In this document: positions 50,001 to 62,000 of the stretch, piece after piece | Numbering within the stretch: position 1 is the stretch's first letter | Layout: each line of letters starts with the position of its first letter | Assembly (NCBI RefSeq): GCF_000003815.2 | Contig: NC_049990.1 | Location: 12,482,715 to 12,546,714 of the forward strand | Length of the DNA: 64,000 nt | Origin: Branchiostoma floridae | Lineage: Eukaryota; Chordata; Leptocardii; Amphioxiformes; Branchiostomatidae | Direction of reading: 5' to 3' | Made by a program: the position numbers and the translations under genes | The notes under the pieces: model-generated | Told to the model about the DNA's origin: nothing | Databases searched by the model: none | What the model saw: only the letters and a program-made list of their open reading frames with translations

Positions 50001-53000
50001 TTTGAGTTGGTGAAACACAATTGGCGCTAGCCTTTTAAGGACCAAATGATAAACATTTGTCTTCAGCTTCCACTAACATCTTTTTTCCATTTTCTTTTTG
50101 GTTTGTTTTACAGGGAGATGCTGGCAGACCGGGCCTTGACGGTTTACCGGTAAGTTGGATTTCTTAAATCGAAGACACAAAAGTTCTATCATTTTTTTTT
50201 AACGAAAGAACTTTACAGTGATAATTGTCAGCCATAAAGTGTTGATAACACATGTTAATTTTCTTGTTTTGCTTGCAGGGTCCTCCTGGTCTAGATGGAC
50301 TGTCTGGAAGTAATGGAGCTCCTGGAGAACCTGGACTACAGGTACGGGTTCTTCCCGATTCAAATCTCTGTAATAGATTGTCATAAACAGTAGTTTAGCT
50401 ATACATACACAATATTGCAATATATTGAAATCCATATACAAATTGCAATCCATATAGAAATTTTGTATTATCTATCGCTTTGATGATGGCTTTGTTTGTT
50501 GTCAGTGTCATTAACCAAATTTTTGTTTCTACCATATGATACATAGGGTGACAGAGGCGAAAAGGGAGACAAAGGCTTGAAAGTAAGTATTCCTTGAGTG
50601 CTGTTAAAATTTCAGCTGAACATATGTGAAAGTGCTTTCAGTTTATTAAGTGCTAATAAATCAAAATTTTGTAGAACCAAACAAACTTAAGGGTCAATAA
50701 TTATTCCCAAAATTTTCCACATGTCATTTAAACCATACCATTTGTCATATGCAGCTCATCTTAAGGATTAATGCATTAAGCTGATAGTTTTTTGTTGTTC
50801 TTTCCTTCTCAGGGATCTATGGGCCTTGGCTTTGCAGGACCAAAAGGAGAGCCTGTAAGTAACAAGTTGCTATGTTATATTATAGTTAAGTAGGTTTCTG
50901 TACTTCCTTTCCCTTTTAAATCTGTTGTTGATGCAAGAGTATGTGCGTGTTATTTTTTAAAGAAAAATAAATCCCAAATCTAGTCATGCTAACTTTTAGT
51001 TAGACTCCTATGATACTTTGCAAAGAAAGTGTCAATTAATATAATGTCAATGAAACCATGTGGAGTAACAAAGCAAGCATAAGCTGCCAAAGTATGTCCT
51101 AAAAGATGATTTTTTTCTGCCCCCCTATCCCCAGGGTGAGCCAGGTAAACCCGGCCCTCCTGGACCCCCAGGCGGTGGAACTGGAGAACAGAGACAGCCG
51201 CCAGGGGGCGCTATTGGAGAGAAGGGACAGAAGGGAGAGTTCGGAATCAGGGTAAGTAAAAGATGTAGAACTTCCCACCTCATGATTGTGTATCCTAACA
51301 GTAGAGTCTATGTCAATTTTGTAAGTTAATGTTTAAGGCTATCATAACAAAACTAGCTGCCTTTAGTAAAACCATAATTTCTAGCAATAATTGGGCTTAG
51401 ACCTGATGTAGAATGCATGTTGCTATAGCAGATATTTCATTTAGGACATTCAAAAAAGTTTCTGACGACTTTTTTTACCGCCTACTCCTTCCTGTTCACT
51501 CTGGCAATAGCTAAACATGTGTAAGTCTGGAATCCTTTGGGAATTGAGCAGGAATCTCTCGCCACTTTTGTGTGTAAATAGAACGGATACTAGGACAGCT
51601 GGCTTGGCTGGCCTGTCTCACAAAATGTCATCTTTAACTTAAGATGTATCACGTCATACTTACAAATATTTCCGTTGTTTATCTGACAGGGTCCCACTGG
51701 TCCTAAGGGTCTGCCTGGTAACCCTGGTCCCCCTGGACCACCAGGACAGGTGAGTCACTCTTAAAACAGGTTATTTTATTTTTTTTAAGTTTATACAAAT
51801 GCTTCTTTCTTATCATCTGAACTGTCTCCTGTTCATATTCACACCCCTGCCTAAGCGTATGTAGGCTGAGCAAAATTAAACACTAGGTTGTAGATGTTAG
51901 TTTTTGTACATTGAAGCCTAGAAAACCTTTGACTGAATCTATATGTAGAGTATAAACAAACAACTATTATCATTATCAAACTTGACTGGTGTTGATCAGT
52001 CACATTTATTCAAAGGAAAACCTGAAAATTAACATTTTCTCTGAAAAGGTAAACTGTTGGCATTTTCATTCTTGGGGATTGCTTACCAAGAGTCTAATGT
52101 AAACTGTGAGCCCAAATGCTTTTGTCCTTATCTGGAACCCCCATTTGAGCAACCATTGTCCACATGTGTGATAGACACCTGATGCTTTATGGTTGGAGTT
52201 TCAGACCAATGTTTGTCTTACCAGACTTGGCAGCTCTTACATATCCCTTGGAAGTCTGCGATATCGTGGTGTCCAAGGTCTTGAAAAAGTTCATATGCTG
52301 CAGACTGTCATCTTCTCCCATTTAATGTATGTCATCCTATGCCAGAATAGAGTTGTCACTACACCAAATTGAAGCCGTGGGTGTTCGAATCAATTCAAAC
52401 CAACAGAATAGACCCTTTGACATTGCCTACTTCCTTGTGATTAAAAACAAGATATTTATGGATATCAAGACAGACGTTGGTGTCAAATTGCAATCTTCAA
52501 ACCACTGTTCGTTGATACCTGTACAACAGGATGAAGTGATTTATACTACTTCACTATTCAGCTTAAATGAATTTGCTTATCTTCAGGCTGTATTTTTTTT
52601 AACTACAGTTATTAGTTATACATAAATAATACTTCACCATTCAGCTTTAATGAATTTGCTTATCTTCAGGTGTTTTTATTTAACTACAGTTACATGTATT
52701 AGTTATACATAGATACAACTTCACCTTTCAGCTTAAATGAATTTGCTTATCTTCAGACTGTTTTTTTAAACTACAGCTATTAAATTTTAGAAAATGTGGG
52801 ACTTTTCGTCTCCCTCTGCTTCCAAAAAGAAAAAAACCCCCAACCTGTTTAGAAATAGCCAACACTAGTATTAGATTAAAATATTGTTTATGACTGTCCA
52901 TTGTCACTATGTGTATACCATGTACTTGCAATTAGCCCTCGGGCACGAACTTGCAAATAAACTTCTATTTAAAAAAATGTAGTTATAAATCAAATCTTTT

Positions 53001-56000
53001 TGTGATGTTCTGTTTGGCAGGTGATTGGTGGAGGTGGAGGAACAGTTGGGTTACTTGGTCCCAAGGGACAGCCAGGAGACCCAGGATTGGCCGGACCACG
53101 GGTAAGTCTTACTCATACAAATGTCTTGTTTTTACAGATATCTCAAAGGTGTGGCTTATGGTTATAACAAGATAGTAGAGAGCAAACAATTCTATGTCTA
53201 TTCTTTCATCCTCATTACAGGATTTGTACAGCTGTTCTAATGTTTAATGTCCACTTTCCTCAGGGTCCACCTGGAGCAGCTGGTCCTCCTGGCTTCCCAG
53301 GCAGCAAGGTATGTATAGAGGCATCATCATTGTCATAGTGGGTGGTATCAGTCACTAAAAAGACTGAGGCTGGCTTGCATCTATCTCCATTGTCAAGTCC
53401 TTGTACTAAGGCCCATCTATATCCTGATGATATGCTAAATTATGAACATCAGTGCTCAGAGTGCAGGAAATGTTCTATAATACTTAGTGCACCACACAAG
53501 TTTTACCTGTTATACTAAAAAGTAAAGAAGCATGACTCACATTGAATGTTGTTAAGAAACCATTTCGTCTGGTTGAAATAGTCTGGTTATTGTCCTAGAA
53601 TTGTATTGTGTAAGAAGTTAATTCTGTGTCTTGCTCCAAAAGTATGTAGGTGGAAGAAAACAACCATTTGTTTTAGACTTAACACATATAGCATTGGTTA
53701 GTGTAGCCAAATCATTACACCACATAGTAGCACATAGTTATGTCAGTTTTGTCTGTATTGAAAGCTATGCCTGATGATATAAAACAAACTGTTTCTCCTT
53801 GTCAGGGATATCCTGGTGACCCTGGACGTGGTGGATCTCCTGGTGTTCCCGGACCCAAGGTATGTCAGCAAGGGGCCAAGTTGTATTTCATTGATGATAC
53901 AGATGGAAAGCAGAAAGAAACACTTACTTTAAATGATGTTTACTTTAATTATGTCATAATATTTCGATTATGTCATAATATGTAACAAAAGAACTCAATG
54001 CAATAGACTAAACCAATCTTGAGAAAACAATTTGCATGTTATCATGCACTTCTCTGATTAACTGGTAGGGGGCACTTCTGCATCACTTAAATTTTATCAA
54101 AGCGTATCTACATTCTGATTTAACTATTAAGCTTAGTTGTGGAAGCCAGTTAACTGCACGTCGGATAAACGCACACTTCGGTCAATTGCACGGAATCCCC
54201 AAATCCCGTGGCAGTGCGGTCCAACTGGGTAACTTTGCATTATCGCACACGCCGGATAATTGCACGGAATTCTCTGGCAAATTGGGTGTGCAATTAAGCG
54301 GCTTCCACTGTATTTCTTTGGCCATGTATTGATATTGAACTGGCTGCAAATGTTAGGAAGTAAGCATTATTTGTGTATTTCTGTGTGTGATATTGGCATG
54401 TGAATGTGATATGTGAAAGTAACAACATACAATTTGAAGACACTGGTATGAAGCAGTTAAGTGATTTCTTACTCATCAATCCTTGCAGGGTAATCCTGGT
54501 GAAGCTGGTTTCCCCGGAGCCCCTGGACCACCCGGCAACCCTGCACCTGGGGTAAGAGATAGTCCAAATAGTTGGCTATTATTTTAAGGCTGATCTTTTG
54601 CTCTGCATTAGCCACATGTGCACTATGAAATGCTATTTGATGTAACATCGACTATCATAATTCCACCAGGTGCCATAATACCGGCACTTCAAAAAGCATT
54701 AGTATAGAGGTCTTGCCAAGATTGTCTTGATACCGAATGTAAAATATCGTAAATGTAATACAATTCAGATATTTAGGTGTTGAAGACAATCTTGAGAAGG
54801 CCTCTATAACAACATTTTTTATGGTGGCGGTATAATGGCACCTGGTGGATTTATGTGAATGTATGTTACTGTATTTATCAAGTCACAGAATATGTCAGCC
54901 TGTACAGCATGTACAGACTAGTTTTTTAGGTGCCTGTAATACTGTATACTCCCTATTTCTGCAATCAATATTTGTCAAATGCAGGATGGCTTCCATAGTC
55001 AATTGGTCCCTTTTATGAGAGTAGTGCTTATTTGCACTTTTTTAGTGTTAAATGCTGTTAACAGTCAAGCATGATATGAGACATGAAAAATTTGCCCTAA
55101 ACAAGTCTTGCTTCATGATCATATTTATTACTGGCAACAATGGATAATTATAGATTGTCCATGTTTAAACTCTACAGTTTACTGGAGCAGCTGGCCCACC
55201 CGGCCCCCCTGGCCCAGCAGGGTTACCTGGCGCTGTAGGACCCAAGGGCCAACCTGGAAATAATGGAGGGAGTGGCCCCAGGGGACCTCAAGGAGACCCT
55301 GGCGGCCCTGGTCTGCCTGGCCCACCTGGATCGTCCTTTGGTAGCACTGTGGGCAGAAAGGGAGAACCAGGCATTCCAGGTACGGAAACAAGTCAAGTAG
55401 AAGCCAGTTAATTGCAGTTATTGCACTAAGGATAATCGCACACTTCTGTTATTTGCACAAAATCCCGTTATGGTGTGGTCCAGTTTAATAACTTTGCTTT
55501 GTTGCACCATTCGGAAAATGAAATTAAATGTACTGGCAAATGGTGTGTGCAATTAAGCGGCTTCTACTGTACTACCCAGTACAATTGGTATGGGAACAGT
55601 GAAGAGACAAGGGGACATCTTCAAAACATTAACATCACATTACTTTCTAGTTTTGATGTGCTCATGTACTAACCTGGAATCCAGTCTACTGCTGGCTGGG
55701 CCTACCGTACTTAGTGCAGGCTTTGTACGGGGCCAGGGAAGCTCCCAGCCGCTTAGGTAACCGGCCACACCCGGTAGAATTTTCACGGGGTTAGACTTAG
55801 CCCAGTGGGAGTTAATTTGCCAGGGAGTTAATTTGCCCGCCAGCAGTAGACTGGGGAATAGTTAATAGGAACAATTCTCGGCGCGGCGATCCCCGCGCCG
55901 TTTCTAACCAATAGTGTTACGAGAACCCAATCAACTTGCCGCGCCTTGATTGGTGCGCGCAGCACGCGGTAAATCCGCCTTGTCAAACCCTGACATGATT

Positions 56001-59000
56001 ACCATATCAACATGGCCGACTCGGGGGAGCCTGACACACGCGCACGGCTGCTCTGGAAAATGCCTTTTTCCAGGGCTCTGTTGTTGTTTGAAGGGGTCGA
56101 TAGCTTTAAAGATAAGCAGAAGGAAGTTTTGTGGTTGTTTCTGCATGGAAAGGATGTCATGGCTCTCCTCCTCATTGATCTACCAAGCTGACCCACGGGC
56201 CGCGGGACATAACTGTTGACATCACTCGAGTGTCCAGATGGACTGAAGTCCGCGAACTTTCCCACTCTATAGAGACTGTTCTGTCCCCTCTAGTCGCCCT
56301 GATCAGAGACCAGGTCAAAGAAGCCAGATGACTTGGGGTATCAGTTGGCGACGCTACTCCCAGTGAGAATTAGAGGCGTGCAGATTGGGAGGTTTCAGCT
56401 CGTTTTGAGACGTGGGTCATGACTTGTTGTTGTTCCATATCACTTATTCTCCGTGTAAATGACATTCAACTGGTCTCTCTACGTTGTTTATAAAGTACCA
56501 TTAGGTTATATCTAAAGAAGAAAAAACACTACATACATCTGTGATTACCTTTCACACAGTCATAGAAAAACGTTGATATTTTGTCTGTCTCCAGATCCAT
56601 TTCTCTTCATGAATAAAACTTAGTCTTACCAAGGAGTCTTACGTTGCATACAGGAACTTCCAATATCCATTGTTCACGTTCTTTTCTCACATTTCGTTTA
56701 AAAAAAAGACTACAATGTTATTTAGTCAGTTGTGACATTTATTCTGGCTTACTAGGATCCCAAAACCGCCCGATTGTAGTGTAGATACGAAAGTGATATG
56801 ATTACATCACGGCAAGCAGGCCATGAATATGTAACAAGGCAGTAGTGGATTCGCCAGCGCATGGCGCGCTCAGGCCAATTGTGCCGTGTGCTGAGGGACT
56901 CCCGTGGTGTAGGAAGCCTTATCGCAAATCTGATCTCGAGGAAATTTAAACAAGGATCTCCCCAGTCTACTGCTGGCGGGCAAATTAACTCCCACTAGGC
57001 TAAGTCTAACCCCGTGAAAATTCTACCGGGTGTGGCCGGTTACCTAAGCGGCTGGGAGCTTCCCTGGCCCCGTACAAAGCCTGCACTAAGTACGGTAGGC
57101 CCAGCCAGCAGTAGACTGGATTCCAGGTTACTCATGTACAGGCTTATTCAGGTGAATTTTCTTCTTTTTTGGTAACAAACTAAGGATATGAGGTCATGAG
57201 TATTAAACAGAAAAGATTTATGTTTCTTAAAGTTGCCAAAGAGGTTTACTAGTATGCAAAGTAGTATATGCAAGTATGCCAGTTACAGACAAGCCAAACC
57301 AGCACATATAACTTACTTGCTCACCAGGTATGACATTCAAGCTCAGAGTGTAGAAATGATTCCTACATAAAAATGAACCTACATGATTTTTGCATGGTAA
57401 TTGCATTCCTGCATGAAAGATTGAATTAACTTACCATTTGACTTCCTGTTGCAGGTGTACCAGGCATGATTGGTCCTCAGGGTCCCCCAGGATTCCCTGG
57501 TCGCAAGGGAGAAGCTGGTGTTCCTGGTCGCCCTGGTGTTGGCGTGGGTGCGCTCCCAGGCAGAGACGGCCCTCCTGGAACCCCTGGTGGACCTGGACCC
57601 AAGGGTGATCCTGGTTTCCCTGGAGCACCAGGTGAGAAAGACAGTCTACAAGGACTGAAAGCTGTTCTACACTCCTGTCAGTCTGAACTTAGAAGATGCA
57701 ACTCTATATTGAAGTTGGGATCAGTCTGCAGCTGTGTTGCATAGCAGTCATGTTCTGATAACCCCCCAAGTACCCCTCAGATATGGACTGTTTTTGCAAA
57801 ATTGCACATGATATTGTGACTGTTAGATAGTGACATGTAACGTATCTATTCTTGGCTTTGTCCACATTTCAGGACCACCAGGTAGAGATACGAAACTAGT
57901 TATACATACACACGGGAATGGCAGTTGCAAGTGCGACCATTTCAGTCGCACTAGATGCAGTAACAAGCCCTGTGATGTGGTATGTCTGTTAAAAAATGAT
58001 ACTTATCATTTCTTTGCTCTCTCCACCCTTCAGGCCAACCTGGCAGAGTAACTGGAACTGGTCCCATCCCTGGTCCACAGGGTCCCCCAGGACCTCCTGG
58101 AATTCCCGGAGGAAATGGAGAGCCTGGCTTGCCTGGGTCCCCTGGCTTCCCTGGTGCTAAAGGTAAGGTCACATTGTTGGTTGGAGAATTAAAGTACTTC
58201 TATTCGACACATTTGATATCATTGGGTAATTTGCGTTCTTCGAGTAGCATGGGTAGTCAAGTGGTTAGTGACCCTGCCTCTAAACCAAGAGATTAAAAGT
58301 TTGAATCCAGACTGTTGACGGTCACCCTACCTGCATTCAACTAGAAGGGGCACAGTGTTGAGCCATTGTTGGTTTTACTCGCCAAAAACGAATAGGGGAA
58401 TATACCCATTATGATGAACCTGCATGTACTCTATGTCTGTCTTCTCTGTCAGACCCAGTGGAAGAGTAGCTATACTGTCATTGTGCTAAACATGTTTTAG
58501 ATCACTTTCAGTTCCCTAAAGAAGAGTAGGGATGACCCATTGTAGTAGGCCTAGCACATGAAGAAGCCATGACGAAACCTGGTTGCCCAGTAAGCTGTCC
58601 AAAACGCAGTATGATTCTATTGAGCATCAGGCTTTGAGTTGGACTTGCATTGACGTATTGCCCTGGTTGTCAGGTGAGCGTGGCGGAGACTGTTTTGCGT
58701 GTCCGGGTGGGCAGAAGGGAGAGCGTGGTGACTCTGGCGCACCTGGAGCACCTGGCGGGGTCACACAACCCGGACGTCCTGGCACACCTGGGCTGAAGGG
58801 AGAGCCTGGAACACCTGGTCTACCTGGAACTCCTGGAACACAAGGACCTGAGGTATCCCATCTTTCTATCATTAACTCATAAGGCTATGTTGATTTGATT
58901 ATGGATGACATGTGTGTGCATCAATTTTTGGCCATTTCCTAAAATAAAAAAGTTTTCAACCTTACTGTAAATAGTACATTAAGCAGCCTCAAAATAAGCT

Positions 59001-62000
59001 GTATGCTGTGGATTTCAAAACATCAAAAAATGCGTACCAATGTCATACAATATTCCAAGGTCAAAGAAGATATGAAAGAACAAAAATGAAGAATGTATTG
59101 TTTGGTGTACTATATGATATATTCTGTGTGTTCAATCAGTTGTTTGACCTTCCTGACTACTTTAATTTTATAACAAAAGCAACTTTTTTGTCAAACTTTA
59201 TTTTTATTCTCACGCTTCAGTTTTTTGGTTCCCATAGAATGTCATTCATATCATGAAATCAACATGGCATTAGCAGTGTATTTTTAAGCCCAGATTGTTG
59301 GGTACATCATTACGTCCGAAATAATGAAACCTGGTAAGCTTTCTATTCTTTGAAAAGTTTCGACTAGGATACAGCCACAGGTGTACTGTGGAAAGTCTTG
59401 TATGCGAACTTTTGACCAATGTGTTGTTCTTGGTGTTGTACAGGGACCCGCTGGCCCACGTGGGCCTCCTGGCCCAGCCGGAATGCCGGGAGATACATTC
59501 GGAGGTGGCGCCATTCCTGGAGCTCCAGGTTGGTTACAGCATTCATTTGTTCTTGTTAGTTAGAATGTTCACAAACCCTTCTTTTTTTAGTGGGATATTG
59601 GAAAGGTGTAATGTCTTCTTTAATGAATCTGCTATTACTAGATGATTGGAACTTTATTTTTAACTAAGAACCCACTGGGTATAGCTTACATTAATTTGGT
59701 AAAACCAGTCTTCACAGCAGATTTGATATCATGCTGCAACATTGTTAGCTTTGAGATGTTTAATGGTATCAATGTGTTATCAACCATTGCTTCAGTGTTT
59801 GACAAAGTGTATGATGACATCTATAGGTGCCAAGGGAGAGCGTGGTGACCCCGGCTTGCCTGGTGCCCCTGGGAGACCTGGATTCGGAGCTGGAGGAAGT
59901 GGCCCTCCTGGACCACCTGGTATTCCTGGTGGACCTGGTCCAAAGGTGAGAAATAGGCAAATTTCGTCCTTTGTTACTCTTACAAATTTATGATTACATC
60001 CAGGCTTAATACAGGCTTAATACAGACCCAATCATTATATTTACAAAATGCATCAATCCAATACAATAGTTTGTCAAGTTCAGTTTGCCTTTTATCTTTG
60101 TAAACTTGTGTTTTAGTTTCCATTAATGTGAAAGAGTTGGCAGAAGCGCTGTCTGATTTTAGCATTGGGCGACGGTTCTGTACCGCAGTGCTGTTGTTCA
60201 GATGAATATTACAGACCAAGGCTTTGTTATTGTGATGACATGTACCTGTATTATCTCAGGGTGAGCCTGGCATTCCTGGTCGACCTGGGGGCCCAGGTCG
60301 GGATGGTGGTCCTGGTCTCCAAGGTCCACCTGGTCCATCATTTGGTGGCGGTCCTGGCCTTCCTGGAATGAAGGGGTTGCGAGGTGACCCTGGCCTTTCC
60401 GGACCCCCTGGTGCCCCTGGGCCTAAGGGTGAACCTGGTAAGGAAGTCACCTCAGTATATGGTGCCGTTCAACTTCAACATTAACAACAGTAACAAGTTC
60501 AAGTAACAAGTTCAAGTAGTTTCATTCATTGAAATTTGTAGAAGAAAAAACAGAAAAATTAATGGTCAATGTTGATAACATGTAGTGTAATGTGTTTAAC
60601 TTGTACAGTTTTTTTAGAATGTGCACAATACTAAGTAACATATCAAGATTTGTTCATTTCATTTTCAACTTCATAATCTGGTATCATGAAGGTAATACTG
60701 ATATAGACTGTAAGCTGTAGTGGTATAGCTTTGATGTTGGCCTTCCAGGCAGTATTGCTCAAACTTGTGGAACGATGTCTTTCCATTGAGCCTCATTTAG
60801 TCCATAGGCGGTAGGCCAAGGAATTGTCTTTGATTCGCCCGTACACCGTATCGCTGAGCATTGCCGGGGTTGGGGATTACCCGAAGGTCGGGGAAGTCGG
60901 CGAAGCCGACCAATCGGCGCAGGAGTTTTTCCACCCGAAGGTCGGCTAAGCCGACCAATTTAGCCGACCAATCGGCGTAGCCGATTTAGAGGCGAGCGAA
61001 GCGAGCTAGGTGGGAAAGGCCTTTTCTACTATCGCCGTTTTCTGCAAAATTCTAATATCTAAGTCAAAACTTTCAAGTGAATTATGTTCGTCGAGTTATT
61101 TGGAGGCCATTTAACGTACAAAGAGCACATATTAGTCATTTCAAATTAAAATAAACGCCATTGAATTTTAGCCGATTTCCGGGTCACTGCGTTACCAGCA
61201 GTACGGCGGCGGCCACACCACGTCGTCGTAAGAAAAACGCATCGGTAGCTAGTATATTTACCAAAACGCTGGCACTAACCACATGTAATCGTTATAATCA
61301 TTGATGCATTATTCTTGTAGAACGGTCCATACTTAAATAATCGCTAAAATGCCATCTGTTTCACGAGATCTGTATTCCTAAGGAAGTTGGTATTCCTATC
61401 TCAGTTCTTACTTTCGGGTTGGCGACGTTACCGATCACGAAAATCAGACGAAAGCAGTGGAAAAAACACGGTCAAAACGTATCTGCAGTGCAGCGTAGCT
61501 TTTGTCAGCGTGTTGAAACCCTCAAACTTCTCAAATAGTACCACGAAAACCGACAAGGCGCCTAAACGGGCCCGCCGTACGATCCCACACCACAACACAG
61601 ATGATCGAAAACACCGGAAGTGGTAACGCACATCAGGGAGATCGGTTGCTTACCCATCCAACATTTAAAGTTAGGGGAAAGGCGGCGCAAAGGATGACGG
61701 GAAATACTCGCACTAAGAAGATAGTAATCTTTGACGGGAGCATCTGAGGAGGCATTTCCAGATTGGCGGTACACGGCGGACTACCGTGGCAGACAGCGCG
61801 CGGCTGGGTTCCTGTTACTCAACAAAAAACACAATTCCGAGGCCTATTGCCCATGTTTAGTCTCACTTAGCCACACTTTTGTTACACAAACCCTGATACC
61901 CATTGTTTCATTCTCATTGTCCCTCAGGTGATTCATTTGCTACACAAACCCGTCCTGGTGAGCCTGGCCCACCTGGTCCTGTGGGTCTCCCAGGACAGCC

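Larger units (their letters stand above)
55670..57130. mobile_element. DNA transposon-like element with 172-bp TIRs and 9-bp target duplication
   Basis: 1461-bp unit. The right arm (56959-57130) is the reverse complement of the left arm (55670-55857), with one mismatch and a 16-bp insertion in the left arm that duplicates GGGAGTTAATTTGCC-type sequence. Termini TAACCTGGAATCCAG...CTGGATTCCAGGTTA. The 9-bp direct repeat CTCATGTAC flanks both ends (55661-55669, 57131-57139). Long TIRs and a 9-bp duplication fit Mutator-like elements best; Merlin is an alternative. No transposase seen. The interior is CpG-rich and carries helicase remnants. Near-identical arms suggest a young insertion. Confidence 0.9.

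Noticed and set aside
57951-58172. Collagen-like frame on the minus strand ([13 protein letters not shown]), and similar ones at 58627-58872 and 60256-60450
   Set aside because: CCTGGN-rich sequence reads as Gly/Pro-rich on both strands. Splice signals and phases support only the plus strand.
58251-58325. Functional tRNA gene
   Set aside because: A and B boxes are recognisable but the stems do not pair well; fits a SINE head.
61387-61626. Basic 79-codon frame as a gene or transposase
   Set aside because: No catalytic motif or domain recognised; lies inside a candidate non-autonomous element.
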